This document shows, piece by piece, positions 7,079-16,315 of a DNA stretch of 64,000 nt. Numbering within the stretch: the first letter of the stretch is position 1; every line of letters begins with the position of its first letter. The position numbers were made by a program, and so were the translations under genes. Below the pieces are notes generated by a model. The model was not told the origin of the DNA, did no database searches, and saw nothing but the letters and a program-made list of their open reading frames with translations. The stretch is from Aurantiochytrium sp. KH105 (lineage: Eukaryota; Sar; Bigyra; Thraustochytrida; Thraustochytriidae): contig BGKB01000077.1 of NCBI GenBank assembly GCA_003116975.1, positions 1 to 64,000 of the forward strand, read 5' to 3'.

Positions 7079-9823
7079 ATGGACGAGGCGAGCGCGCGCG
7101 CTGGCACGGAGGAAGACGATGCGCAGCACAGCGCGGCCATCCTCGCGGAAACTGCCAGCCTTCTCATGGATAACGACGACGGCGACGACGACGACAACGA
7201 CAAGCAGCAACAGGAGCAGCGAGAGCGGCAAGATGCACCGCCAGAACCAGCTTCGTCGACTACGACGACAACGACGAGCAGAGGGGGAGAAGGGGGACGA
7301 GGAGAATCAAAGGACGCAGGCCCGGGCGCTAGACTAGATGAGACTGGTGGAGCTCCAGACCCAGACTCGCAGGAAGGCGACGCTGACGTGCTACTGGCGC
7401 AAACAGCAGCCCTTCTTGCCGGGTGCGAGGACGACGACACGGAAACCGAGCCGAGCCGAGACATTGCAAAAGAGCCCCCATCCGGCGCAAGGGCGAGCAG
7501 CTCGACCTCTCCGCCTTCTTCCTCTCGTGCTGCTGCTACTGCTGCTGCAGCTTTTCCTCCTTCCGGATTGGCAGAAGAGTCGTTAACGTCATCATCTCTG
7601 CGGCCGCTGCAATCGTCAACATTGGCCTCATCGTCGACGTCACCGACTTCGTCGTCCTCATCAATGACGACAATAAAAAGCCCAGTTTCTGAACTTCACT
7701 CGAGGCCGGAGAACGCATTGAAAGCAGTAGTAGGAGCATCCGGTTCGTCGCAACTAGTCGACGATGCTGGCGACGTGCGCGAAGAGCGCGCAGACAGCAC
7801 GCTCTCTGAAGAGAGAAATGGGGCTGAGCTCTTGGCCGAGACAGAGGCGCTTCTTGCAGGCGAGACTCTTCAAGAGTCAAAGGCCTCAGCAGGACATGCA
7901 CGAGAAGCCGTTGAGCAGGCCGTCAGAGACGAGCTTTGTCGTGTTCACAAGCGCCTTGCGAATGACGTGACGCTGGTGTGTTCTGGTTCGGGTGTCCAAT
8001 TGCGGGATCTTTTTCTTCTCGATGCCTGTCTCTTTGTTCCCCTTCGGGTTGATCTTTCAAATAATGGTGCGCTCGAACAGATTGCCGAGGCCCTCTCTGA
8101 TCACGGGTACGAAGTTCGTGCGAGGGATGAGGGCCAACTACGCGCGAGTTATACGCCTACACCGGAAGAATTACACCGCTTATCAAGCTCTGTCAACACT
8201 GCTGCAAGGACTACGCCGCCTGGTTCGCCAAATTCTAATTCGATCGGTCCTTCCTCCTCTTTCTCCTCGTCGTCATCGTCAGCATCATCATCATCGACAA
8301 CAGTAACAACAACAGCAAATGCAGGATCGGGTCAACCTCTGCAGCTTCAAGCGCCATCGATTGGTGACGAACCGCGCGAGTTTGTGTCAAAGGCCATGAA
8401 CTTTTCCCTTGGCAAGTTGCAGCGCGCACTTCAGCACGTCGATGCCTTGCAACTCAAGGCTTCCTCGGGGCGACCTTTGAATGAGGAGGCAAGCGTGCAA
8501 AACAGGCCTGATGCCGGCTCGGTGTCAGTCGAACCATACGCCAGCGCAGCTGTTGGTGTAGAGGTGGAAAGCAAGCAACGTGGAATTTTCATTTGCGGTG
8601 CGGAGCATGAAACCGAGCCGCTCCTCAAAGGTCTTATCCAGCGCGGCATTACGCGACTTCCGAGTGGGGTGGCCTCCTTACACGCAGATTATGTGCGAGA
8701 CCTCGAGGAAGCCTGGCGCCTTGGCGCTGAGCGTAAGTTGCACGCGCTTGTGCGTCCCCAAGAGAAGGAAATGCTTGCTCTCGAGTTCCAGACGGCGCAG
8801 CTTGTGACTCTCATCAAGGCAGAATACAGGGCCTTTGGAGTGCAAATCCCAGAGCTTGAGCGCCCCCCCTTTGTTTCACAGCTTCCGCTGACATACGAAG
8901 ACGACGACGATGGTGGACAAGAAGAAAACATCGGGTCGAAGGGAGATCGTGGGGAGATGCACGCGGATGGCAGCAGTAACACAGACGATGAGCGTGCAGG
9001 AGCTGAAGCCGAAGACGTTGCACTTCGTTCAAGCTTATCGCGGCAATGGTCGCGCGAGGTAAGCGCGCGTGTGGCGCGCAAAGAACGTCAGCTGGAGATG
9101 CGACGAGACGTTTGTGCGCGAAACAAGACTCTACTGATTCAACGCCTCCGCGACAGTGAGGTGGCGCGAACGTCGCGCGACACCCTTGTGCTGTGCAATG
9201 AGATGAACATCAGCCCAAGTGTTGTGTTGGGCCATGTATCCTGCATCTTTGAGCGACGGCCCGGGAAACTCTCTGTCACCTACGACCACATCCTCTTTAA
9301 GTCGCGTGTGCTCGGATTTAAGCGATCTCTGGCTGTTCCCCTGACCGATGTTGCCTCGTACGGAGGCGCCCAGGCCACGGGGGCGGCCACGATCGTCGGC
9401 GCGGCTGCGCTCGTAATTCAGGTTTTGTCAACTGGGGCGTCGATCCGCTTCCTCATGAGCAGTAAGGTCGACTGCGATCGTGTCCTCGCTCTCCTGCAGC
9501 AAATTGAGGTGATGCGTCGCGCAAGTGCCGCAGAGCGTCAACGACGGTCCTCGCACGAATCGAAAACAAGCGACTCGGAGGCCCAGCGCACGGGAGGTGA
9601 ACTGTCGCGGAGATCGTCCGGGGCTGACGTGCGCCCGGACCTTCATCGCCGTCGCAGTGCGGACTCTCAAGCAAGCGAGAATAGTCATCACGTCGGGGCG
9701 GGAAATGCCGCTGGAAGCAGTGGCCTCGGGACACCGCCGACGGAACCTTCGGATGATTCGGGCGCCGACCTGCAGAGAATGATGGCAAGCACTTTCCTCA
9801 ACGACGACGAGGAAGCGTTTTAA
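7079..9823 (+). CDS. GRAM-domain protein with long acidic, low-complexity N-terminus
   Basis: A 914-residue protein. An in-frame ATG exists 31 codons upstream (6986), but I chose 7079 because its context, GGCACCATGG, is much better and the upstream part is Lys-rich and unremarkable. The first 330 residues are acidic and Ser/Thr-rich and contain three spaced copies of a short motif like LLAxTxALLAG (about residues 18-30, 103-115 and 249-261). A folded middle part (about 265-640) is unknown to me. Residues about 712-807 match a GRAM domain (CIFERRPGKLSVTYDHILF, then a hydrophobic strand pattern), a PH-like fold that usually binds phosphoinositides or sterol-containing membranes. No membrane segment is seen. 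The tail is Ser-rich and ends in an acidic stretch. A peripheral membrane adaptor is likely; the partner is unknown. Confidence 0.72.
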   Translation: MDEASARAGTEEDDAQHSAAILAETASLLMDNDDGDDDDNDKQQQEQRERQDAPPEPASSTTTTTTSRGGEGGRGESKDAGPGARLDETGGAPDPDSQEGDADVLLAQTAALLAGCEDDDTETEPSRDIAKEPPSGARASSSTSPPSSSRAAATAAAAFPPSGLAEESLTSSSLRPLQSSTLASSSTSPTSSSSSMTTIKSPVSELHSRPENALKAVVGASGSSQLVDDAGDVREERADSTLSEERNGAELLAETEALLAGETLQESKASAGHAREAVEQAVRDELCRVHKRLANDVTLVCSGSGVQLRDLFLLDACLFVPLRVDLSNNGALEQIAEALSDHGYEVRARDEGQLRASYTPTPEELHRLSSSVNTAARTTPPGSPNSNSIGPSSSFSSSSSSASSSSTTVTTTANAGSGQPLQLQAPSIGDEPREFVSKAMNFSLGKLQRALQHVDALQLKASSGRPLNEEASVQNRPDAGSVSVEPYASAAVGVEVESKQRGIFICGAEHETEPLLKGLIQRGITRLPSGVASLHADYVRDLEEAWRLGAERKLHALVRPQEKEMLALEFQTAQLVTLIKAEYRAFGVQIPELERPPFVSQLPLTYEDDDDGGQEENIGSKGDRGEMHADGSSNTDDERAGAEAEDVALRSSLSRQWSREVSARVARKERQLEMRRDVCARNKTLLIQRLRDSEVARTSRDTLVLCNEMNISPSVVLGHVSCIFERRPGKLSVTYDHILFKSRVLGFKRSLAVPLTDVASYGGAQATGAATIVGAAALVIQVLSTGASIRFLMSSKVDCDRVLALLQQIEVMRRASAAERQRRSSHESKTSDSEAQRTGGELSRRSSGADVRPDLHRRRSADSQASENSHHVGAGNAAGSSGLGTPPTEPSDDSGADLQRMMASTFLNDDEEAF

Positions 9824-10134
9824 AAGGTAAAAGTCACATCGTCAAGCCAACGAAGATGGTGCGGCAGTCCTGTGTCAGTCGAAAGAGCCAAGATGCTTCT
9901 TTTGCTCGGCAACGCAAGAGGAAAGGATCCAGCATGGCGCGATGCGATGCGTCGTGTGAATGCCTGGTGGACAAAAAGAAAAGTAAAAGGAAAGATACCC
10001 AAGCACGCGGCGCATGGCGAAAGACGTGAGAGAGGCTATGAACGACGCAAGATGCTATGAAAAAGAAAATCGTAACACGTTCAAATCGAGTTTGTACACA
10101 AATAGAGGCAGTTTAAAAAAAGCCATGATGTCGT
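9824..10134. other. Convergent 3' intergenic region
   Basis: 311 bases between the stop codons of the GRAM gene (+) and the Bud20-like gene (-). It is AT-richer than its surroundings and presumably holds both 3' ends. I see no gene in it. Confidence 0.6.
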
Positions 10135-10620
10135 CTATGTGGATGCTGCTGCCGTAGAAGGCGCTGGTGCTGCCGCTGGTGCTGCTGTGGCGGACGCCGA
10201 CGACGATGAAGAAGTGGTGGTTGCGGCACTAGGGACAAACGTGGGATTGTTGATAATGTTACCGTCCGCGTCACGGCGGATGGGAGGGAGTTTCTCCTTC
10301 ATGATACCTGCGCCTGCTTCAGCCTCGGCTTGCGTGTACTGCTCCTCGGCCAATTCCTTGAGACGCTTCTTGTAGGGCTTGGTCTTTTTGTGCGCGGCCA
10401 AGGCGTCGGCGGAGATGAAGTGCCTACCTGTTTCGACGCAGTAGAACTGGCCGCCGCCCGGAAGGTCCGGGTCGTACTCGAAGTTGACTCCACCCTTGGC
10501 GATGTCGTCCTGGATCTGGTCTACGTCCCGCGTGCGGTGCTTCGTGGCGAGGAAATACTTCTTGAAGCCCTTCTTCTTGGCCGTGGCGCGCTTCTTGCGC
10601 CCATAGCTGCCGGTGCCCAT
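10135..10620 (-). CDS. BUD20: Bud20/ZNF593-type ribosome-biogenesis protein with altered zinc finger
   Basis: A 161-residue protein, close to yeast Bud20 and human ZNF593 in size. Members of this family ride on pre-60S ribosomal particles and help export them. The order of blocks fits well: a basic N-terminus, DVDQIQDDI, the family signature FEYDPDLPGGGQFYC, then a C2H2-finger region, KKRLKELAEEQYTQAEAEAGAG, and a low-complexity Ala/Ser tail. The finger aligns without gaps to ZNF593, but the second Cys is Thr (CVET) and the last His is Tyr (H-x5-Y), so only one Cys and one His ligand remain. The gene is head-to-head with ribose-5-phosphate isomerase, 463 bases apart. The family call is strong; whether it still binds zinc is doubtful. 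Confidence 0.85.
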   Translation of the reverse strand: MGTGSYGRKKRATAKKKGFKKYFLATKHRTRDVDQIQDDIAKGGVNFEYDPDLPGGGQFYCVETGRHFISADALAAHKKTKPYKKRLKELAEEQYTQAEAEAGAGIMKEKLPPIRRDADGNIINNPTFVPSAATTTSSSSSASATAAPAAAPAPSTAAAST

Positions 10621-11083
10621 CCTGGTGCTCCCTCTGCAGCCCGGCGGCCGGCCCTGCCCGCCTGGTCTTCTCCGCCCCGCCGCCCGTGCGCGCTCCAGCT
10701 CCGGTCTCGGTCCCGGGCCAGCCCAGCCGCGCGGTTGGTTCTGGCGGCGCAGGACTGGCCTCGCGCGTTGTCTCTCTGTCTGTCTGTCTGTCTGTCATTG
10801 TCTGTCTTTGTGTGTGTCTCTTCCGCGCGTGGTTGGCTGCGGCGTGCCCGACTTGGGCCGCCGCGCGCAAGTGGAGATTCGCGGCGCGCGAAGTGGAGAA
10901 TGGGCCTCCGCACAGTGGGCGCGGGCGCGGCACAGTGGCGAATCGGAATCGGTGGTGCAGTCCCAGCTCGAGCGCAGAGCAGAGCAGAGCAGAGCAGAGC
11001 GCAAGAGTCGCGAGAGCTGCGGCGAGCGGGCGGAGAGACGCGGCGACGCGACGCTCGGAGAAGAAGAACTCGAAGAAGCGAAG
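10621..11083. promoter_or_regulatory. Bidirectional 5' region of BUD20-like and RPIA genes
   Basis: 463 bases between divergent start codons. It contains a CTGT repeat (about 10775-10797) and an AGCAG-type repeat (about 10976-11001) that lies in the sense leader of the isomerase gene. Both genes are housekeeping genes, and shared promoter activity is plausible but not shown. Confidence 0.5.
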
Positions 11084-11809
11084 ATGGCGGGCGTGGAGAA
11101 GGCCAAGGATCTCGCGGCGCGTGCCGCCGTGGACGAGTTCGTCAAGGATGGGATGGCCGTGGGCATCGGGTCCGGGTCGACCATTGCGTACGGCGTTGTG
11201 CGGCTCGCAGAGCGCGTCAAGGAGGAGGGCCTCAAGGTTGTCTGCGTGCCAACTTCGTTCCAGGCGAAGCAGCTCATCACTGAGAATAACCTGCCGCTCT
11301 CCGACTTGGAGAATCATCCCCAGCTTGACGTGGCCATCGATGGCGCTGATGAGGTCGACGATGACCTGAACCTTATCAAGGGCGGCGGCGGCTGCCAGAC
11401 GCAGGAGAAAATCGTGGCGTCGTGCGCCAAGACCTTGGTCATTTGCGCCGATTATCGCAAGGACTCCAAGGCACTCGGCGAGGCCTGGCTCAAGGGCATC
11501 CCCATTGAGGTTATCCCTATCGCGTACGTGCCCATCATGGCCAAGCTCAAGGCCATGTCGGCCGAGACGGTGACGCTGCGCATGGCCAAGGCCAAGGCTG
11601 GCCCTTGCGTCACGGATAATGGCAACCTCATTATTGATGCTCACTTTGGCCAGATCAAGGACCCCGCCAAGCTTGAAGCCCAGCTGAACGGCATTCCTGG
11701 AGTTGTCTGTACCGGTCTCTTTGTCGGCATGGCCGTCAAGGTGTTTTTTGGCCAGGAGGACGGAAGCGTGACGACGCGCACGCCTCGCAACGCCGGTCTC
11801 TCGGCCTAG
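11084..11809 (+). CDS. RPIA: Ribose-5-phosphate isomerase A
   Basis: Interconverts ribose-5-phosphate and ribulose-5-phosphate in the non-oxidative pentose phosphate pathway, in the cytosol. The protein has 241 residues, the usual size for RpiA. Diagnostic blocks: GIGSGST near residue 27 (phosphate loop), VPTSFQAKQLI, DGADEVDDDLNLIKGGGG (about 85-102, with the catalytic acids and Lys), and QEKIVA with the conserved Glu. The longer open frame upstream is GC-rich leader; the ATG at 11084 in AAGATGG is where similarity to the family starts. There is no targeting peptide. The residues after the GGGG loop are CQTQ instead of the common ALLR, a mild divergence that keeps the Glu and Lys. Confidence 0.95.
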   Translation: MAGVEKAKDLAARAAVDEFVKDGMAVGIGSGSTIAYGVVRLAERVKEEGLKVVCVPTSFQAKQLITENNLPLSDLENHPQLDVAIDGADEVDDDLNLIKGGGGCQTQEKIVASCAKTLVICADYRKDSKALGEAWLKGIPIEVIPIAYVPIMAKLKAMSAETVTLRMAKAKAGPCVTDNGNLIIDAHFGQIKDPAKLEAQLNGIPGVVCTGLFVGMAVKVFFGQEDGSVTTRTPRNAGLSA

Positions 11810-12244
11810 ATTTGGACTTTTATTGCGTAGTACAAGGCCCAAAAATTGATTTGTTTATTTCACATTGACAAAAACGACAACGAGACCTGATTTTTTCTTT
11901 TCGGCACGTGACGATACGTCCGAATTATGTGCAAAAAGCCTTTTTCTTAGGAACTCGCTGACTTTACTACAAACGGGCAGACAAACTGACTGTCAGATAG
12001 ATAGGTAGGTAGGCAGGCAGGCTGAAAAAGATGGGCCAATGCTTGTTACCATACATTCCTTATCTTATCCTTGACGCGTGCGCGACTGCACCGAGTTTTT
12101 CTGACCCGGCCCTCCTTGAAGGAAGACTGAGCTTCTTGCTTTCAGCTTCAAAGGCAATCATGGTAATTGCCCGCGGAGCAAAAAAGCGTACGTCTTCCTC
12201 TTCCACAACATTCTTTTTTGCAACTCGCTCCTTAGAATTCGCAA
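11810..12244. other. Convergent 3' intergenic region
   Basis: 435 bases between the RPIA and RNase T2 stop codons. It is AT-rich, with poly-T runs and a degenerate ATAG/GTAG/GCAG repeat at about 11996-12023. A G-box-like CACGTG occurs near 11905 but is far from any start. I see no gene here. Confidence 0.6.
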
Positions 12245-12976
12245 TTAGGCTTCTTCTTGAGCAATCGGAGCGGAATCGCGGACAGAATCAGGGGGCAGAA
12301 ACCAGATGGGTCGACTCGTGTGGCAGTTGTTGACCTCGTCGTGGATGCGCGTCACAGAGGAATGACACTCGCTGATTGCGAGCGATTTGTCGAGACAGAG
12401 ACCCATTTCGGACAAGAGCTGGCGGCCACTGCGATTGCGACACCCGAGCATCGGCTTGACGCCGTAGGTGGCCTGAAATGCCGCCTCGAGCGTCTCTGCG
12501 TCAAAGGAGTCCGTATCAGAGGGTTTGATCCCGGCCGCCTCAAAGGCGCGTAGAGGATCATATCTTGCACGCGCATCGAGGGTGCTGTTAAAGTACGTGG
12601 GTTGCGACATGGCCGAGCACGTTCCATGCTTGGACCACTCGTGCGACCAAAAGTGCTCATTCGAGTTGTGCCCAATGAGCGTGCCCCAAAACTTGCGCAT
12701 TTCAATTTGCACGCCATCGCTGAGAGAGTCCTTGTCAAAAGCCTCGGACGAGCACTCGCAAGGGTACGTGTTCGCTGTCTGTGTGCCGAAGCGCGAAGGC
12801 CACAGACCATGCAGAGAGAACCAGCCTCTTGGGACCTCGAATTCGGGCGGCCACTGGATGGCCATCATGAAAAAGTCGAATGAGCCGTCTCCGCGCGAGT
12901 CGCATCCGGCCTGCACTGTCTTCGCCTGCGCGAGCGCAAGCAGGACGAGCGCCACAAGGTGCGCGTATCTGGCCAT
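12245..12976 (-). CDS. Secreted RNase T2
   Basis: An acid endoribonuclease of the T2 family, 243 residues, that cuts single-stranded RNA via a 2',3'-cyclic phosphate. I chose the ATG at 12976 because it begins a clean signal peptide (MARYAHLVALVLLALAQA, cleavage around residue 24); the frame stays open further upstream but the extra residues are charged and would spoil it. Both active-site blocks are present: FSLHGLWPS (about 55-63) and HEWSKHGTC (about 115-123), each with its catalytic His. Several Cys for the usual disulphides are seen. It probably acts in the vacuole or outside the cell, scavenging RNA. It is divergent to DHCR24 with a 1.7 kb gap. Confidence 0.94.
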   Translation of the reverse strand: MARYAHLVALVLLALAQAKTVQAGCDSRGDGSFDFFMMAIQWPPEFEVPRGWFSLHGLWPSRFGTQTANTYPCECSSEAFDKDSLSDGVQIEMRKFWGTLIGHNSNEHFWSHEWSKHGTCSAMSQPTYFNSTLDARARYDPLRAFEAAGIKPSDTDSFDAETLEAAFQATYGVKPMLGCRNRSGRQLLSEMGLCLDKSLAISECHSSVTRIHDEVNNCHTSRPIWFLPPDSVRDSAPIAQEEA

Positions 12977-13840
12977 CTTCAAGTTCCTCTGTCCTCGGCG
13001 TGTATCTTTTGTTTCTTCTTCGTGCCACACCGAATCGCAAACGACCGTGCGTGCGCGCGTGCGCGCGTGCGTGCGCGCGCGAGCGTGCCCGGTTGTCTGC
13101 CTACTCTTCGCGCTGCCTGCAGCAGGCTGTGTCTCTCCTCGCGCGCTTCGTTCGTCGTTGCGTATCTAGCAACGGGTTCAACAGCGAGGAATAGTCTCCG
13201 TCCTAACCGCCATCATCGCTCTGCTGCCTGCCTGCCTGCCTGCCTTCCAGGCACAGAGGCCCACGCCGCGATGCCCACCATGCCGCGCGCAGCGCAGCAA
13301 GCAAGCAGGCAAGCAAGCAACAGCAAGCAACAGCAAGCAAAGCAAGCAAGTCGTACGTTCGCTCGCCTTCCGCGCGCTGTCCACGCACGATCGCCGCCGC
13401 CTCCTCGGCGTCCTCGGCCTCGCTCTGGATCCCGCTGCAGCAGCAGGAGGCAAGCTAGGCTGCGTTTATTTCATTCGTAATAAAAAAAATCCTGGAGGCG
13501 GGAAGGAAGGAAGGAAGGAAGCGCGATGATGGCGGCGGCGTCGGCATCAGGCCATGTCCTCTCCTCCGCGGGCGCGCGGCGCGGGACTTCCTCCTCGCAG
13601 CGACACGGGACCGCCGGCTGCGGCCCTGCCGCGCACACGGTCTGGCAGGCGGTCGGTCGGGCAGTCATTTGACAGAGCGATCCGACGCAGACAGCTCAAG
13701 AAGCGAAAGGAGGCAGCACATATGTTACATATGTTTACAGTTAGGCCTGGCTGCTGGACTGCTGCAGCTGCAAGTACGGCGAGAGGAGGAGAGCGGCACG
13801 CGCGCGATCATGATTATGGCGACGCTCGAGCCGGACGAAG

Positions 13841-13874
13841 CGAGACGAGACGAGACGAGACGAGACGAGACGAG
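13841..13874. repeat. (CGAGA)n pentanucleotide repeat
   Basis: About six and a half near-perfect copies of CGAGA in the DHCR24/RNase T2 divergent region. Confidence 0.9.
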
Positions 13875-14659
13875 GCCGACGCGGACGCAGACTGGGAGTG
13901 GGAGGCAGGCTGCGCTCTGACGGACGGGAGCGCGAGGAGGCGACGCGGAGGGACCAAAAGGTACGAGGCGCCGGCGAGGATGGGAAGCTCGGGAAGGTGA
14001 CGTAACCACCGCTTCGGGCCCTGTGGCCTCAATCAAGGCCAGCTGGCATCATCATCACCCTCCCTCCCTCCATACATCCGAAGCGTCGTGCACACGCGCA
14101 CACGCGCACCTTGACAGAACGACGCGAGGCTCTCTTGGCGCTCCTCTCCATTCCGCGCGAGGTGGACGGGGTCCGTCACAAAGAGCTCTGCGAGGCAGGC
14201 CTCGGAGCGGGGCTGATTTCATCCCGTGCCATTCCATTCCATCCTTTCCACGCCATCCTGTCGCTGGTATACTAGCTGCAGCTAGCCAGCCAGAAGAGAA
14301 GTGCTCTCTGCCCGTCTGTCTGTGAACGGCGCGGTGCACATGCCAATCTGATTGCGCACTCGGGAGGGAGGGAGGGCCGCGGCGTGCCAAGCGTGCGCGT
14401 GCGGGAGGAAGGGCGGCAGCAGGAGGATGCCCGGGAGGCGACCGACCGCGCGGACGCGGCGACGCAGCAGAGCAGGGCAGAGCAGGGCAGGGCAGGGCAG
14501 GGCAGAGCAGAGCAGGTTGGAGGTCGACGCCGACGCCGAGTTGCGGCCGGCGCAAGCGCGACGCGAGGCCAGCCAGGCAGGGCAAGAGCGAGCCGCGGCA
14601 GAGAGGGGAAAGGCTCGTTGGAGCAGCGAGACGGAGAACGTGGAGCCAGCGAGAGGACC

Positions 14660-14710
14660 AAGCAAGCGAGCGAGCGAGCGAGCGAGCGAGCAAGCGAGCA
14701 GGCGAGCAAG
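14660..14710 (+). repeat. AAGC/GAGC tetranucleotide tract abutting the DHCR24 start
   Basis: A run of AGCG and AGCA units ends directly before the ATG at 14711, so it is very probably in the mRNA leader. Similar sense-strand tracts precede the CDP-alcohol phosphotransferase and other genes in this window. Confidence 0.85.
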
Positions 14711-16315
14711 ATGGGCTTCCTCTATGACATGGCGGTGAACTTCATGACGGAGCAGCGGGGCATCTTCGTGACAGTCTTCCTGATGCCCGTGAGCGTGGTC
14801 TGGGACATCATGTTCGCACTGCGCTCGTGGCTCATCATGGCGCTGTACTCCGCGCCAGAGCTGCACAAACAGCGTGTGCAGGAAGCCTCCGCTCAGGTCC
14901 GTGACGCCACGACCAACGCCCCGCCCGGCACCAAGCTGTGCACCGCGCGCGGGGGGTGGCTCTCCATCTCGCTCAGTCTGCGGCCGTACAAAAAGGTGGC
15001 CACCAACATCTCCATTAACATGTACGACATCCTCGAGCTTAACGAAACCGAAAGCTATGTCCATGTCGAGCCCATGGTCAACATGGGCCAGCTTAGCCAC
15101 TACCTCATCCCCCGCGGCTACACCATCCCGGTGCTCCCCGAAATGGACGACCTCACCGTCGGAGGTCTCTTCATGGGCACCGGCATCGAGGCCAGCTCGC
15201 ACAAATTTGGTCTCTTTGACGAGTTCGTCATCGAGGCCGAGGTCATCCTCGCCTCCGGCGAGGTCGTCACTTGCAGCAAGACCCAGAACCGCGACCTCTT
15301 CGACGCGCTCCCCTGGTCGTACGGCACGCTCGGCTTCCTCGTCTCCTGCAAGATCAAGGTCATCCCTTGCAAGCCCTTTATCCGCATCGAGTACCGCGGC
15401 TGCCACAACAAAAAGCAGGGCCTCGAGCTTTTCACCAAGGCCTCCTGCATGGACATCCCGCCCGACTTTGTCGAGTGCATCGCCTACTCATCCGAGACAA
15501 TGGTAGTTATGACCTCCGATATGGTCGACGAAGATGCCGTCGAAAAGGACAAGATCAACAAGATCGGCCGCTGGTACAAACCCTGGTACTTCAAGCACGT
15601 CGAGAAGATGCTCGAGATCTCCTCGCCCGAAAAGCCCCACGTCGAGTACATCCCCATCCGCCAGTTCTTCCACCGCTGGACCTCGGCCATCTTCTGGGAG
15701 CTCGAGCAGATCATCCCCTTTGGCAACCATCCGCTCTACCGCGCTCTCCTCGGATGGTTCACACCTTCGGTCGCCCTGCTTAAACTCACGCAGACGGAGG
15801 CCATTCGCAAGACCTACGAGGAGCAGCACATTGTCCAGGACATGCTCGTGCCTATCTCAAAGACCTCCGAGGCGCTCGATGTCTTTGACACGCACTACCA
15901 AATTTACCCCCTCTGGATCTGCCCCTACCGCCAGTACGACTACAGCGACGCCACCACGGAGCACCGCCACTTTCTTCGCAAGCCCAACAAGCCCAACAAG
16001 GAGGGCTACGAGATGTATGTCGATCTCGGCGCCTACGGTGTCCCGCGCCCCTGCCTCGAGAAGAAGCCTTTTGATGTTATCAAGTCCTCTCGCGCTGTCG
16101 AAAAGTATGTCACCGAAGCCAATGGTAGCCAGATGCTCTACGCCACCAGCTACCTCAGCCGCGATGAGTTCAGGGAGATGTTCAACCATGCACACTACGA
16201 CAAGATGAAGCAAAAGGTTGACCCCAACGACTTCTTTCCTCAGGTCTACGAGAAGGTCTGCAAGGGCGCCATGAACTTTTGGCAGGCAAAAGCTGGTGAC
16301 AAGAAGCTTGACTGA
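14711..16315 (+). CDS. DHCR24: Delta(24)-sterol reductase (DHCR24 / Diminuto)
   Basis: A 534-residue FAD-dependent oxidoreductase that reduces the C24 double bond of sterol side chains, on the ER membrane. Human DHCR24 has 516 residues. The N-terminus has a hydrophobic segment at about residues 17-40 that anchors it. The FAD-binding part contains the strongly conserved VLPEMDDLTVGGLFMGTG (about 141-158), followed by SSHKFGLFDEFV. A well-conserved C-terminal part includes YPLWICPYR and VDLGAYGVPR. The start at 14711 gives the usual N-terminal layout, while the upstream open frame is a GC-rich repeat. It implies sterol synthesis or modification in this organism. It lies tail-to-tail with the VPS13B-like gene. 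Confidence 0.94.
   Translation: MGFLYDMAVNFMTEQRGIFVTVFLMPVSVVWDIMFALRSWLIMALYSAPELHKQRVQEASAQVRDATTNAPPGTKLCTARGGWLSISLSLRPYKKVATNISINMYDILELNETESYVHVEPMVNMGQLSHYLIPRGYTIPVLPEMDDLTVGGLFMGTGIEASSHKFGLFDEFVIEAEVILASGEVVTCSKTQNRDLFDALPWSYGTLGFLVSCKIKVIPCKPFIRIEYRGCHNKKQGLELFTKASCMDIPPDFVECIAYSSETMVVMTSDMVDEDAVEKDKINKIGRWYKPWYFKHVEKMLEISSPEKPHVEYIPIRQFFHRWTSAIFWELEQIIPFGNHPLYRALLGWFTPSVALLKLTQTEAIRKTYEEQHIVQDMLVPISKTSEALDVFDTHYQIYPLWICPYRQYDYSDATTEHRHFLRKPNKPNKEGYEMYVDLGAYGVPRPCLEKKPFDVIKSSRAVEKYVTEANGSQMLYATSYLSRDEFREMFNHAHYDKMKQKVDPNDFFPQVYEKVCKGAMNFWQAKAGDKKLD

Larger units (their letters stand above)
12977..14710. promoter_or_regulatory. Long divergent 5' region (RNase T2 / DHCR24)
   Basis: 1.73 kb without a convincing gene. 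It is GC-rich and crowded with short repeats: CTGC repeats (about 13222-13244), GCAAGCAA and CAGCAAG repeats (13296-13350), GGAA repeats (about 13502-13519), CGAGA repeats (13841-13874), GGGCA-type repeats (about 14466-14515) and an AGCG tract that abuts the DHCR24 ATG. At 13718-13734 there are two copies of the palindrome ACATATGT separated by one base. Open frames on both strands here have repeat-driven composition and no known domain. Confidence 0.5.

Noticed and set aside
10424-11842. 472-codon minus-strand frame opposite RPIA
   Set aside because: It is antisense to a certain isomerase gene and to the Bud20-like gene's 5' region; its sequence mirrors their codon bias.
11901-11912. G-box-like CACGTG
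   Set aside because: It lies in a convergent 3' region far from any start codon, so a promoter role is unlikely.
14055-15406. Minus-strand frames opposite the DHCR24 leader and N-terminus
   Set aside because: They are antisense to a strongly supported gene and low in complexity.
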